NCBI GenBank assembly: GCA_017652545.1
Contig: JAGCAV010000512.1
Location: forward strand, 1 to 8,157
From: Lachnospiraceae bacterium
Lineage (GTDB): Bacteria > Bacillota_A > Clostridia > Lachnospirales > Lachnospiraceae
Direction: 5' to 3'
Length of the DNA stretch: 8,157 bases
Shown: piece by piece, positions 1 through 7,139 of the stretch
How the letters are laid out: each line of letters begins with the position of its first letter
How positions within the stretch are numbered: position 1 is the first letter of the stretch
The notes under the pieces: model-generated
The model's input: the letters and a program-made list of their open reading frames with translations, nothing else
The model's database searches: none
What the model was told of the DNA's origin: nothing
Made by a program: the position numbers and the translations under genes

Positions 1-410
1 AGAAGAAAGTCAAATGGAGCACGTCCAACGCCAGAATCGCCACGGTCAGCAAGACCGGGAAGGTGAAGGGAATAAACACGGGCAAAGCGACCGTTACGGC
101 AAAGGTCGGAAAAAAGAAATACAGATGTGCCGTGACCGTCAAAAAAGCTTCCCAGGTCGATTTCACGATCAGCCTGAACAGAGACGGCGCGACCATGCGC
201 GTGGGAGATACGCTTCAGCTGAAAGCGACATGCAGCCCGAATGTCGGTGCCGATATTGAGTGGTCCACCGGGAACAGCAGTGTGGCAACGGTCAGCAAAA
301 GCGGACTGGTGACGGCAAGAGGAGAAGGAGAGACCGAGATCAAGGCCTCTGCCAGGAAAGGAAAAGCATGGGCGTGGGTTACCTGCGGTCTCATAGTGAT
401 CAGCGAATAA
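1..410 (+). CDS. C-terminal part of a BIG2 (bacterial Ig-like) repeat surface/secreted protein, 5' truncated
   Basis: The reading frame is open from base 3 and continues off the left edge, so only the last 135 residues are visible. They contain two tandem copies of the bacterial Ig-like group 2 pattern. The first has 'VKWSTSNARIATVSKTGKV' followed by 'GKATVTA' and ends in a 'CAVTV' strand. The second has 'RVGDTLQLKA', then 'IEWSTGNSSVATVSKSGLV' and 'GETEIKA'. BIG2 domains are beta-sandwich modules typical of secreted or cell-surface proteins such as adhesins and wall-associated enzymes, where they act as spacers or binding modules. The protein stops soon after the second repeat with no sortase motif or transmembrane tail, so it is probably secreted or anchored through its missing N-terminal part. 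What the N-terminal portion does cannot be seen. Confidence is high for the domain and low for any specific role. Confidence 0.85.
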   Translation, partial: KKVKWSTSNARIATVSKTGKVKGINTGKATVTAKVGKKKYRCAVTVKKASQVDFTISLNRDGATMRVGDTLQLKATCSPNVGADIEWSTGNSSVATVSKSGLVTARGEGETEIKASARKGKAWAWVTCGLIVISE

Positions 411-456
411 GCTGACAGGTCTGACGTTGTGAGATGAGAAGACATAATTTCATGGC

Positions 457-461
457 AGGTG
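457..461 (+). promoter_or_regulatory. Ribosome binding site deciding the start of the membrane protein gene
   Basis: AGGTG lies 6 nt before ATG 468. A GTG at 459 is in frame but overlaps this AGGTG and has no comparable Shine-Dalgarno sequence of its own, so ATG 468 is preferred. Confidence 0.55.
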
Positions 462-467
462 ATTTAT

Positions 468-1238
468 ATGCGGCATAAGCTTACTGCTGTCAGTATTTAT
501 CATTATATACGGCTGGTCTACCGTTCGGTCCTGTTTCTGATGCTCCTGGTTTTTTACATTATGTACCGGATCAGAGGCGGCACGCCCCTGACAGCCAGGG
601 TGGAGAGCGCGCCGGTGGTTCTGATGATCGCCTGGACGGTGTATGTCATTGAGATGATCCAGCGCTTCTTTCCATCACGGATCGAAAGTCCGGGGTCCCA
701 GAAACAGTTTGCGAAAAACTATATCAGATCCGGAAGTACGGACATTGTGATCGATGACAATAACGCAACGATGCTGGTTGCGCTGGTCTGGATTTCCATG
801 AACGGGATCTTCGGCGCGCTGCATATGGCAGGCATCCTTGACGAGGGAATCATGATCCTTCTGTGCAGCTGCTACTCCGTCTGCGACATGATCTGCATCC
901 TGTTTTTCTGCCCCTTCCAGACATGGTTCCTGAAGAACAAATGCTGCAGTACCTGCCGGATCTATAACTGGGATTATGCGATGATGTTCACACCTCTCTT
1001 TTTCGTGCAGAGGATCTATTCATGGAGCCTGCTGGCGATGTCCGTGGCGCTGATGGCCAGATGGGAGATCACCTTTTACAGGCATCCGGAGCGCTTTTCG
1101 GAGAAAACGAACGATTATCTTCGCTGTGCCAACTGCTCCGAAAAACTCTGCCAGCATAAAAAACAGCTGCGCGGACTGTGGAAGAAGATCGAGGAGAACA
1201 CGAACAGGAGGATCCGTTTCCTGACAAAGAACAGATAG
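468..1238 (+). CDS. Uncharacterised multi-pass membrane protein with Cys clusters
   Basis: This 256-residue protein has no function I can name. Hydrophobic segments that look membrane-spanning lie near residues 20-35, 48-67, 101-124, 127-147 and 172-197, giving about five helices. A loop after the fourth holds a Cys cluster, 'KCCSTCRIYNWD' (C159, C160, C163). The basic C-terminal tail holds C220-X2-C223-X4-C228-X-H230, which could form a metal site alone or with the first cluster. The tail after residue 230 is Lys/Arg-rich and should be cytoplasmic. From memory, similar Cys-rich membrane proteins with a CxxCRIYNWD-like stretch occur as hypothetical proteins in Lachnospiraceae; that is recollection, not a search. 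The gene follows the BIG2 gene by 57 nt and precedes argF by 69 nt. An in-frame GTG at 459 would add three residues. Metal binding is inference only. Confidence 0.75.
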   Translation: MRHKLTAVSIYHYIRLVYRSVLFLMLLVFYIMYRIRGGTPLTARVESAPVVLMIAWTVYVIEMIQRFFPSRIESPGSQKQFAKNYIRSGSTDIVIDDNNATMLVALVWISMNGIFGALHMAGILDEGIMILLCSCYSVCDMICILFFCPFQTWFLKNKCCSTCRIYNWDYAMMFTPLFFVQRIYSWSLLAMSVALMARWEITFYRHPERFSEKTNDYLRCANCSEKLCQHKKQLRGLWKKIEENTNRRIRFLTKNR

Positions 1239-1292
1239 GGAAAGACGAAGGACCGGACATCAAAGCACTGATTTGATAAAAGAACATTCATG

Positions 1293-1298
1293 AAAGGA
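1293..1298 (+). promoter_or_regulatory. Ribosome binding site deciding the argF start
   Basis: AAAGGA lies 9 nt before ATG 1308. An upstream in-frame ATG at 1290 has no purine-rich Shine-Dalgarno at a suitable distance. The protein from 1308 begins '[13 protein letters not shown]', which is where ornithine carbamoyltransferases usually begin. Confidence 0.6.
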
Positions 1299-1307
1299 TA
1301 CACAGAT

Positions 1308-2297
1308 ATGACCATTAACCTGAAAGGACGCAGCTTTCTGACCCTGAAAGACTATTCCCCGGAGGAGATCCTGTATTTTCTGGATCTGGCCGCGGAGCTG
1401 AAAGAACTGAAGAAGAAGAGAATTCCGCACCGCCGTCATGAGGGAAAGAATATTGCGCTGATCTTTGAAAAGACCAGCACCCGTACGCGCTGTTCCTTTG
1501 AAGTGGCTGCCTATGACATGGGCATGCAGGTGACATATCTGGATCCGAAAGCGTCCCAGATCGGCAACAAGGAGAGCATCAGGGACACCGCGAGAGTCCT
1601 TGGCCGGATGTATGACGGAATCGAATACCGCGGTTTCGGACAGGAGATCGTGGAAGCGCTGGCACAGTACAGCGGTGTTCCGGTATGGAACGGTCTGACG
1701 AATGAGTATCATCCCACCCAGGTCCTGGCGGATATGCTGACCGTTCGTGAGCATTTCGGCGACCTGAAGGGGCGGAAACTGACATTTATGGGTGATGCCC
1801 GCTACAACATGGGCAACTCGCTGATGATCGTGTGCGCGAAGCTGGGCCTGCATTTTACCGCATGTACCAGCAGGGCCTATTTCCCGGATGAAAAGCTGGT
1901 GGAAGAATGCCGCGCCTATGCCCGCGAGAGCGGCGGAACCATTACGCTGACAGAGGATGTCATGGCGGGTACTGCCGGCGCGGACGTGATCTACACGGAT
2001 GTATGGGTCTCCATGGGTGAGCCGGAAGAGGTCTGGGAGGAGCGCATCAATGCCCTGAAACCGTATCAGGTAAACGCGCAGGTTATGAAGAACGCCGGGG
2101 AACAGGCGATTTTCATGCATTGCCTGCCGGCATTCCACGATCTGAATACCACAGTCGGGCGTGTCATCAGTGAGAAATTCGGACTGGACGAGATGGAAGT
2201 GACGGATGAGGTGTTTGAGTCCGCTCAGTCGCTGGTCTTTGATGAGGCGGAGAACCGGATGCACACCATCAAGGCTGTTATGGACGCAACATTATGA
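1308..2297 (+). CDS. argF: Ornithine carbamoyltransferase
   Basis: This 329-residue enzyme transfers a carbamoyl group from carbamoyl phosphate to ornithine, giving citrulline and phosphate in the cytoplasm. The step serves arginine biosynthesis, or runs in reverse in the arginine deiminase pathway. All family hallmarks are present: the carbamoyl-phosphate loop STRTR (S57-R61), HPTQ (H135-Q138), the ornithine-binding DVWVSMG (D231-G237) and HCLPAFHD (H271 onward, with C272 in the active site). The length is normal and the sequence closely follows E. coli ArgF from memory. The SMG loop favours ornithine over putrescine as substrate. No other arg or arc gene is in the window, so whether its role is anabolic (argF) or catabolic (arcB) cannot be decided from context. 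The stop codon overlaps the birA start. Confidence 0.95.
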   Translation: MTINLKGRSFLTLKDYSPEEILYFLDLAAELKELKKKRIPHRRHEGKNIALIFEKTSTRTRCSFEVAAYDMGMQVTYLDPKASQIGNKESIRDTARVLGRMYDGIEYRGFGQEIVEALAQYSGVPVWNGLTNEYHPTQVLADMLTVREHFGDLKGRKLTFMGDARYNMGNSLMIVCAKLGLHFTACTSRAYFPDEKLVEECRAYARESGGTITLTEDVMAGTAGADVIYTDVWVSMGEPEEVWEERINALKPYQVNAQVMKNAGEQAIFMHCLPAFHDLNTTVGRVISEKFGLDEMEVTDEVFESAQSLVFDEAENRMHTIKAVMDATL

Positions 2298-3277
2298 TGA
2301 AGGAGGAACTGCTTTCGCTTTTGCGGGAGCGGAACGGATACGTTTCAGGTCAGGAATTATGCAGGCACTTCGGCGTTTCAAGGACAGCCGTCTGGAAGGC
2401 CGTGAACAGGCTGAAGGAAGCCGGATATGAGATCGAAGCCGTCCCGAATAAGGGATACAGGATCCTGTCCTGCCCGGACAGCGTCGCGGCGGTCGAGGTT
2501 TCAAGCCTGATGGAAACAGAAGTGATCGGACGCGATGTCCGGTATATGGAGACCATCGATTCCACGAACCTGTACGCCAGGCGCCTTGGAGAAGACGGCG
2601 CCGCGGAGGGCGTCCTGGTTGTCGCCGATGAGCAGACAGCCGGAAAGGGAAGGAGCGGACGTCACTGGACAACGCCTCCCGGATCTGCGATTGCCATGAG
2701 CGTGCTTTTGCGCCCCCGGATCGCGCCGGAGAGGATCTCCATGGTCACACTGGTCATGGGGCTGGCCGTGGCAAAGGCTGTCAGGGAACTGTACGGACTG
2801 GATGCCCTGATCAAATGGCCCAACGATGTGGTTGTCAACGGAAAAAAGATCTGCGGGATCCTGACGGAGATGAGCGCGGAACTGATGGCGGTCAACTACA
2901 TTGTGATCGGCGTGGGCATCAATTCCAATATGAAGGAATTTCCGGAGGAGATCCGGACAACAGCCACTTCCGTTGCGCTGGAACTGGGACAGGATATCAG
3001 CCGCTCGCAGCTGATCGCGGAAGTGATGAAACACTTTGAGACGCTTTACCGGTGCTTTCTGGAAACATCCGACCTGAGCCGGATCATGTCCGATTACAAT
3101 GCCATCCTGGTCAATACCGGACGTCGGGTGAGGGTGCTGGAACCCGGAAACGAATACAGCGCCCAGGCGCTGGGAACAGACAGGCTTGGCAGGCTCCTTG
3201 TCAGAACCGACGAGGGAACAGTCAGGGAAGTATATGCCGGTGAGGTTTCGGTCAGGGGTATTTACGGATATGTGTGA
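2294..3277 (+). CDS. birA: Bifunctional biotin-[acetyl-CoA carboxylase] ligase / biotin repressor BirA
   Basis: This 327-residue protein activates biotin with ATP to biotinyl-5'-AMP and attaches it to the target lysine of biotin carboxyl carrier proteins. It is the long (group II) form with an N-terminal winged helix-turn-helix at about residues 1-60 ('[23 protein letters not shown]'-type region, wing 'PNKGYRI'), so it probably also represses biotin synthesis or uptake genes. The catalytic domain shows the ATP/biotin loop GKGRSGR (G117-R123; E. coli GRGRRGR), KWPND (K174-D178) and NGKKICGIL (N182-L190). The small C-terminal SH3-like domain spans roughly 275-327. Start choice is ATG 2294, overlapping the argF stop as ATGA, or the adjacent ATG 2297. 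There is no Shine-Dalgarno upstream, so translation is probably coupled to argF. No biotin operon or obvious BirA operator is visible here. Confidence 0.95.
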   Translation: MMKEELLSLLRERNGYVSGQELCRHFGVSRTAVWKAVNRLKEAGYEIEAVPNKGYRILSCPDSVAAVEVSSLMETEVIGRDVRYMETIDSTNLYARRLGEDGAAEGVLVVADEQTAGKGRSGRHWTTPPGSAIAMSVLLRPRIAPERISMVTLVMGLAVAKAVRELYGLDALIKWPNDVVVNGKKICGILTEMSAELMAVNYIVIGVGINSNMKEFPEEIRTTATSVALELGQDISRSQLIAEVMKHFETLYRCFLETSDLSRIMSDYNAILVNTGRRVRVLEPGNEYSAQALGTDRLGRLLVRTDEGTVREVYAGEVSVRGIYGYV

Positions 3278-3668
3278 TAAGACGAACAGCGGTTCTGAAG
3301 GCTTTATGAAAGATCCTGATGGCGATATTGTGCTGTGCGCCGTGAGCGCCTATGAGGAAAAATACTATTTCAATCCCCAGTTCGACGCGCTGCCGGATTC
3401 GATCAAGGATGAGATCCGGACCATCAGCATCCTTTTCGTGGAAGATGTGGGCGGGCGGTTTGTAATGTCTTTTGACGGGGACGGCAGCCTGCTCTTCAAG
3501 ACAGACGGGAATGAGACCGATTATAACTATGACGAGATCGGAGCTGCTCTCCTGGTCAAAGAGATGCGCATGCGCCGACGGGAACTGTTTGAGTCACTGG
3601 AACTGTTCTGCAAGGTCGTGATCCTCGGACAAGACGCGGGAGAACTGCTGGGAAATGTTCAGGGCTGA
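3270..3668 (+). CDS. Small DUF6145-like protein of unknown function
   Basis: This is a 132-residue, largely acidic, soluble-looking protein with no signal peptide or membrane segment. It resembles, from memory, the DUF6145 family found next to birA in Lachnospiraceae; no function is established. The recognisable core is 'VLCAVSAYEEKYYFNPQF', followed by 'LFVEDVGGRFVMSFD', 'YDEIGAALLVKEM' and a terminal 'LFESLELFCKVVILG'. ATG 3270 overlaps the end of birA by 8 nt and has AGGGG about 11 nt upstream. ATG 3306 ('MKDPDGD', with GAAGG 4 nt upstream) is a credible alternative that gives 120 residues and starts closer to the conserved core. A longer frame back to 3186 lies inside birA and is unlikely. 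Overlap with birA suggests co-transcription. Confidence 0.75.
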   Translation: MCDKTNSGSEGFMKDPDGDIVLCAVSAYEEKYYFNPQFDALPDSIKDEIRTISILFVEDVGGRFVMSFDGDGSLLFKTDGNETDYNYDEIGAALLVKEMRMRRRELFESLELFCKVVILGQDAGELLGNVQG

Positions 3669-3787
3669 AACTATTAGACCACTCTTATTTGCTGTGTGGA
3701 GTGTGGAGAGCTGAGAGTGTAATTAAGTCTGAAAAAACGGAACGAGGCAGAGGCGGAACAGAGATACTGCAGAATATGTAAGGCAGA
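3669..3787 (+). other. Intergenic gap before dusB with a short GTGTGGA tandem repeat
   Basis: This 119-nt gap contains GTGTGGA twice in exact tandem (3694-3707), followed by related GAGAG/GAGTGT runs and then AATTAA. No convincing terminator or sigma-A promoter was found, so dusB could be read through from birA or have a weak promoter. TAAGG at 3779-3783 precedes the dusB ATG by 4 nt and is the likely ribosome binding site. Confidence 0.4.
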
Positions 3788-4744
3788 ATGAAGATAGGAA
3801 CGATAGAGCTGGACAACAATCTGATACTCGCACCCATGGCAGGAGTTTCCGACCTGCCATTTCGTTTGCTGTGCAAAGAACAGGGGGCGGGCATGGTCTG
3901 TATGGAGATGATCAGCGCGAAAGCCGTAACCTTCGGAAATAAGAAGACATTCTCCCTGATGGAAACGCTTCCGCAGGAAAGACCTGTCTCCGTTCAGCTG
4001 TTCGGCAGCGAGCCTGAAGTGATGGCGCAGGCAGCCGGGATGATCGACCATCTGCCCTTTGATATCCTTGACATCAATATGGGATGTCCGGTTCCCAAAG
4101 TGGCCGGGAACGGGGAAGGCAGCGCCCTGATGAAGGATCCGGATCTGGCCGGGGAGATCGTTGCCCGGGTGGTGCGGTCCTCTTCCCATCCTGTTACTGT
4201 CAAGATCAGAAAAGGTTTTGACGGGGAGCATGTGAATGCGCCACAGATCGCGAAGATCTGCGAGGAGGCAGGGGCAGCCGCCGTTGCCGTACACGGGCGG
4301 ACCAGGGAGCAGTTTTACTCCGGAAAAGCGGACTGGGAGGTCATTCGTCAGGTCAGGGAAACCGTAAAGATTCCGGTCATCGGCAACGGCGATGTATGTG
4401 ACCCTCAAAGTGCCGCAGCCATGCTGGCACAGACCGGCTGCGACGCTGTCATGATCGGGCGGGCTGCCCGGGGAAACCCCTGGATCTTCTCCAGGATCCT
4501 GACCGCCCGCGTGACCGGCAAAGATCCGGGACTGCCCGGAAAAGAGGAGATCGTGCAGATGATCCTGAGACATCTTGATCTGCAGATCAGGTACAAGGGA
4601 GAGGATATGGCTGTCAGGGAGATGCGCAAGCATATCGCCTGGTATACGGCCGGACTGCCTCACTCCGCCAGACTCCGCAGCCAGGTCAATACGGCGCAGA
4701 GCGCAGAGCGGATCCGGGCTATCTTGACAAGCATATTGGTGTAA
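3788..4744 (+). CDS. dusB: tRNA-dihydrouridine synthase (DusB type)
   Basis: This 318-residue flavoenzyme reduces specific uridines in the D-loop of tRNA to dihydrouridine using FMN and NAD(P)H. The N-terminal TIM barrel carries 'LAPMAGVSDLPFR' (FMN contact, about residues 14-26), 'NMGCPVPK' with catalytic Cys C100, 'GNGEGSALM' right after it, 'VKIRKGF', 'HGRTREQFYSG' starting at H169, 'IPVIGNGDV' and the phosphate-binding 'IGRAARGNPWIF'. A helical tRNA-binding C-terminal domain follows ('HIAWYTAGLPHSA'). Length and motif order match DusB proteins. The sequence around C100 matches the GCP-PK-NGEGSALM pattern of this subfamily rather than DusA or DusC. It sits directly upstream of greA. Its last codons hold the -35 box of the greA promoter. 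Confidence 0.95.
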   Translation: MKIGTIELDNNLILAPMAGVSDLPFRLLCKEQGAGMVCMEMISAKAVTFGNKKTFSLMETLPQERPVSVQLFGSEPEVMAQAAGMIDHLPFDILDINMGCPVPKVAGNGEGSALMKDPDLAGEIVARVVRSSSHPVTVKIRKGFDGEHVNAPQIAKICEEAGAAAVAVHGRTREQFYSGKADWEVIRQVRETVKIPVIGNGDVCDPQSAAAMLAQTGCDAVMIGRAARGNPWIFSRILTARVTGKDPGLPGKEEIVQMILRHLDLQIRYKGEDMAVREMRKHIAWYTAGLPHSARLRSQVNTAQSAERIRAILTSILV

Positions 4745-4752
4745 CGTATAAT
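4724..4752 (+). promoter_or_regulatory. Exact-consensus sigma-A promoter for greA-lysS
   Basis: TTGACA at 4724-4729 is separated by exactly 17 nt from TATAAT at 4747-4752; both hexamers match consensus in every base. The -35 box lies within the last codons of dusB, and the dusB stop codon (4742-4744) is in the spacer. Transcription would start near 4759, giving a leader of about 64 nt to the preferred greA ATG (4824), or about 28 nt to the upstream ATG (4788). Confidence 0.85.
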
Positions 4753-4823
4753 GTCGAGGTTATTCGTATGGGCCTTTTTCAGGTAATATGAAAAACGATA
4801 AAACGGGTGAGGTTTACAAGACG

Positions 4824-5318
4824 ATGGAAGAAAAAGCAATTTACATGACAAGCAGGGAACAGCAGATTCTGCAGGATGAACTGGATGACCTGCGCATTAA
4901 CAAAAGAAAAGAGATCGCTGAGAAGATCAAGGAAGCCAGAGAGCAGGGTGATCTTTCCGAGAACGCGGAATACGATGCAGCGAAAGACGAGCAGAGAGAT
5001 ATCGAAGCCCGCATCAAGAAACTTGAGGAGACACTGAAGAATTCAACGCTTGTTGATGTGGACAACATCTCTGATGAAACCGTCAATCTGGGCCTGATCG
5101 TGAAGGTGCTGGACGTAGAGTTTGATGAAGAGATCGAGTATGAGATCGTCGGATCTTCTCATTCCAACAGCCTTGAGGATAAGATCTCCAGCGAATCACC
5201 CCTTGGCGCAGCCATGATGGGTAAAAAGGCCGGAGATGAGATCGTGGTGGAAGCACCGGCAGGCGTGTTCAGATACCGCATCCTCGGGATCAGAAAGCCG
5301 GAGGAAGTGGACGAGTAA
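4824..5318 (+). CDS. greA: Transcription elongation factor GreA
   Basis: This 164-residue factor enters the secondary channel of backtracked RNA polymerase and stimulates cleavage of the extruded RNA 3' end so elongation can resume. The N-terminal coiled coil (about residues 8-80) carries the tip motif 'GDLSENAEYDAAKDEQ' with the acidic pair D43 and E46. The C-terminal FKBP-like domain spans about 88-160 and includes 'EYEIVGS', 'ISSESPLGAAMMGKKAGDEI' and 'APAG'. Start: ATG 4824 gives 'MEEKAIYMTSREQ', which aligns with the usual GreA N-terminus, and GTGAGG lies 11 nt upstream. An in-frame ATG at 4788, with AGG 4 nt upstream, would add 12 residues not typical of the family and is less likely. 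A 98-nt gap without a terminator separates it from lysS, so co-transcription with lysS is probable. Confidence 0.95.
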   Translation: MEEKAIYMTSREQQILQDELDDLRINKRKEIAEKIKEAREQGDLSENAEYDAAKDEQRDIEARIKKLEETLKNSTLVDVDNISDETVNLGLIVKVLDVEFDEEIEYEIVGSSHSNSLEDKISSESPLGAAMMGKKAGDEIVVEAPAGVFRYRILGIRKPEEVDE

Positions 5319-5416
5319 GAGATAGCCGTCCGTAAGATAAACGGATCCTGGAAGGAACATGAAGCACGGCCGATGAGGCTGAAGGCAGAGCGGATGCTCA
5401 GTAAAACGGGGAATGT

Positions 5417-6958
5417 ATGGCAGAAAATAATCAGAACAATCAGCAGAAGAACAACCAGCAGGGCGGAAAGAACAAGGGACAGCAGAATGCGCAGCAGGAT
5501 CTGAACCAGCTGCTGAAGATCCGCAGAGAGAAGCTCGCCGAGCTGCAGGCTGCGGGGGCGGATCCCTTCCGGGAGACCAGGTACGATGTGACGCATCACA
5601 GCGAGGACATCCGGGAGAACTTTGATGTGCTCGAAGGACAGGAGGTCTCGGTGGCGGGACGTCTTATGTCAAAGCGTGTCATGGGCAAAGCATCCTTCTG
5701 CAATGTGCAGGACCTGAAGGGCAGCATCCAGTGCTATGTAGCCCGTGACGACATCGGTGAAGATCCCTATAAGGGATTTAAGAAGATGGACATCGGAGAC
5801 ATTGTGGGTGTTTGCGGAAAGGTATTCAAAACAAAGACCGGCGAGATCTCCGTTCATGCATCCGGGATCAGACTTCTTTCCAAATCCCTGCAGATCCTTC
5901 CGGAAAAGTTCCATGGCCTTGTAGACAGGGACCTTCGGTATCGCCAGCGCTATGTTGACCTGATCATGAACCCGGAAGTGAAGGATACCTTCATCAAGCG
6001 TTCACAGATCATCGCCGCGATCCGGGAATATCTTGCCGGCCAGAATTTCATGGAGGTGGAGACACCGATGCTGGTCTCTAATGCCGGCGGCGCCGCAGCC
6101 CGTCCCTTCGAGACGCATTTCAACGCGCTGGATGAGGACCTGAAGCTGCGCATCTCCCTGGAGCTCTATCTGAAGCGTCTGATCGTGGGCGGCCTTGAGC
6201 GCGTCTATGAGATCGGCCGTGTTTTCCGCAACGAAGGACTGGATACCAAGCACAATCCGGAGTTTACCCTGATGGAGCTTTACCAGGCCTACACCGATTA
6301 TAACGGAATGATGGATCTGACCGAGAACATGTACCGCTATGTGGCGCAGAAGGTTCTGGGGACCACCACCATCGTTTACAATGGGGTGGAGATGGATCTT
6401 GGCAAACCTTTTGAGCGCATCACCATGATCGATGCCGTGAAGAAGTACTCAGGTGTTGATTTCAGGGAAGTCCATTCTCTGGAGGAAGCGCGTGCTCTTG
6501 CGAAGGAACACCATGTGGAATTCGAAGAGCGTCACAGAAAGGGCGATATCCTGAACCTGTTCTTCGAGCAGTTCGTGGAAGAACATCTGATCCAGCCCAC
6601 CTTCGTCATGGACCATCCGATCGAGATCAGTCCGCTGACCAAGAAGAAACCGGACGATCCCGAGTATGTGGAGCGTTTCGAGATGTTCATGAACGGCTGG
6701 GAGATGTGCAACGCCTACTCCGAGCTGAACGACCCGATTGACCAGCGCGAGCGTTTCAAAGACCAGGATGCCCTTGCAGACGCCGGTGATGAGGAAGCCA
6801 ACCACACGGATGAAGACTTCCTGAATGCACTCGAGATCGGCATGCCTCCCACGGGCGGCATCGGATACGGCATCGACAGAATGGTCATGCTGTTCACGGA
6901 CAGCGCAGCCATCAGAGATGTGCTGCTGTTCCCGACGATGAAGTCACTCAAGGAATAA
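5417..6958 (+). CDS. lysS: Lysyl-tRNA synthetase, class II
   Basis: This 513-residue class II enzyme charges tRNA-Lys with lysine in an ATP-dependent two-step reaction. The first ~28 residues are low-complexity: 17 of residues 4-27 are Asn or Gln. Then comes '[16 protein letters not shown]', the anticodon-binding OB fold (about 70-180, with '[21 protein letters not shown]'), and the catalytic domain. Motif 1 is around '[11 protein letters not shown]'. Motif 2 is '[20 protein letters not shown]' with R271. Motif 3 is '[13 protein letters not shown]' with R488. Length is close to the ~505 residues of E. coli LysS, so the enzyme looks complete. ATG 5417 has GGGGA 4 nt upstream, a modest ribosome binding site. 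It is the last gene of the housekeeping block; accessory-type DNA follows. Confidence 0.97.
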   Translation: MAENNQNNQQKNNQQGGKNKGQQNAQQDLNQLLKIRREKLAELQAAGADPFRETRYDVTHHSEDIRENFDVLEGQEVSVAGRLMSKRVMGKASFCNVQDLKGSIQCYVARDDIGEDPYKGFKKMDIGDIVGVCGKVFKTKTGEISVHASGIRLLSKSLQILPEKFHGLVDRDLRYRQRYVDLIMNPEVKDTFIKRSQIIAAIREYLAGQNFMEVETPMLVSNAGGAAARPFETHFNALDEDLKLRISLELYLKRLIVGGLERVYEIGRVFRNEGLDTKHNPEFTLMELYQAYTDYNGMMDLTENMYRYVAQKVLGTTTIVYNGVEMDLGKPFERITMIDAVKKYSGVDFREVHSLEEARALAKEHHVEFEERHRKGDILNLFFEQFVEEHLIQPTFVMDHPIEISPLTKKKPDDPEYVERFEMFMNGWEMCNAYSELNDPIDQRERFKDQDALADAGDEEANHTDEDFLNALEIGMPPTGGIGYGIDRMVMLFTDSAAIRDVLLFPTMKSLKE

Positions 6959-6998
6959 ATGCCGCAACCATGCGGGTTTCCGGGCTTGAGAAAATGTG

Positions 6999-7020
6999 TT
7001 GACAACAAATTGACAACAAA
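6999..7020. repeat. Exact tandem direct repeat, 2 x 11 bp (TTGACAACAAA)
   Basis: TTGACAACAAA occurs at 6999-7009 and immediately again at 7010-7020. The 11-bp period is about one helical turn, so a protein bound to both copies would lie on the same DNA face. The core TGACAA recurs at 7074-7079, and in reverse orientation (TTGTCA) at 7186-7191, where the match extends to GTTGTCAA (7185-7192). This is compatible with recombinase arm sites, iterons or partition-protein sites of a mobile element; which one is not decidable here. Confidence 0.8.
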
Positions 7021-7101
7021 TTTGCAATGCATCACGAAGAATAATGAACGGTGATGAATTGTTAGCGATCATGTGACAATAGAAGCACTTATTGTAAGAA
7101 T

Positions 7102-7139
7102 AGGCACCTTTCAGGAGTTAATCCTGAAAGGTGCTTTTT
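7102..7139 (+). terminator. Strong Rho-independent terminator
   Basis: GCACCTTTCAGGA (7104-7116) and TCCTGAAAGGTGC (7122-7134) form a perfect 13-bp stem with a 5-nt loop GTTAA, followed directly by TTTTT (7135-7139). Two further pairs (A7102-T7136, G7103-T7135) can extend the base. It points along the + strand and probably ends the greA-lysS transcript about 145-180 nt after the lysS stop, insulating the accessory genes from lysS transcription. On the reverse strand the U-tract is poor. Confidence 0.9.

Noticed and set aside
400..415. TCAGC-gaataa-GCTGA hairpin at the end of the BIG2 gene as a terminator
   Set aside because: The stem is 5 bp with no following T-tract, and part of it lies in the coding region.
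1260..2264. Long open frame on the minus strand (334 codons) opposite argF
   Set aside because: It mirrors the codon pattern of argF, which has every OTC motif on the + strand. The antisense product has no recognisable domain and a composition typical of shadow frames (His/Arg/Gln-rich).
2501..3034. Minus-strand frame of 177 codons opposite birA
   Set aside because: Shadow of birA; no motif, and no independent ribosome binding site was evident.
3674..4663. Long open frame on the minus strand (329 codons) opposite dusB
   Set aside because: dusB on the + strand is complete with its catalytic Cys and FMN motifs. The antisense frame shows no domain and is explained by GC-biased third positions.
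5329..5345. TCCGT/ACGGA hairpin between greA and lysS
   Set aside because: The stem is 5 bp with a 7-nt loop and no U-tract, so it does not look like a terminator. A known leader such as a T-box, with its conserved antiterminator sequence, was not seen in this 98-nt gap.
6962..6981. Hairpin CCGCA-ACCA-TGCGG with GTTTCC as a lysS terminator
   Set aside because: The stem is only 5 bp and the T-tract is three bases. The strong hairpin at 7102-7139 is a far better terminator.
6999..7015. TTGACA hexamers in the tandem repeat as -35 boxes of a promoter for the accessory genes
   Set aside because: No TATAAT-like hexamer lies 16-18 nt downstream of either copy, and the terminator at 7102-7139 would intervene before the genes.
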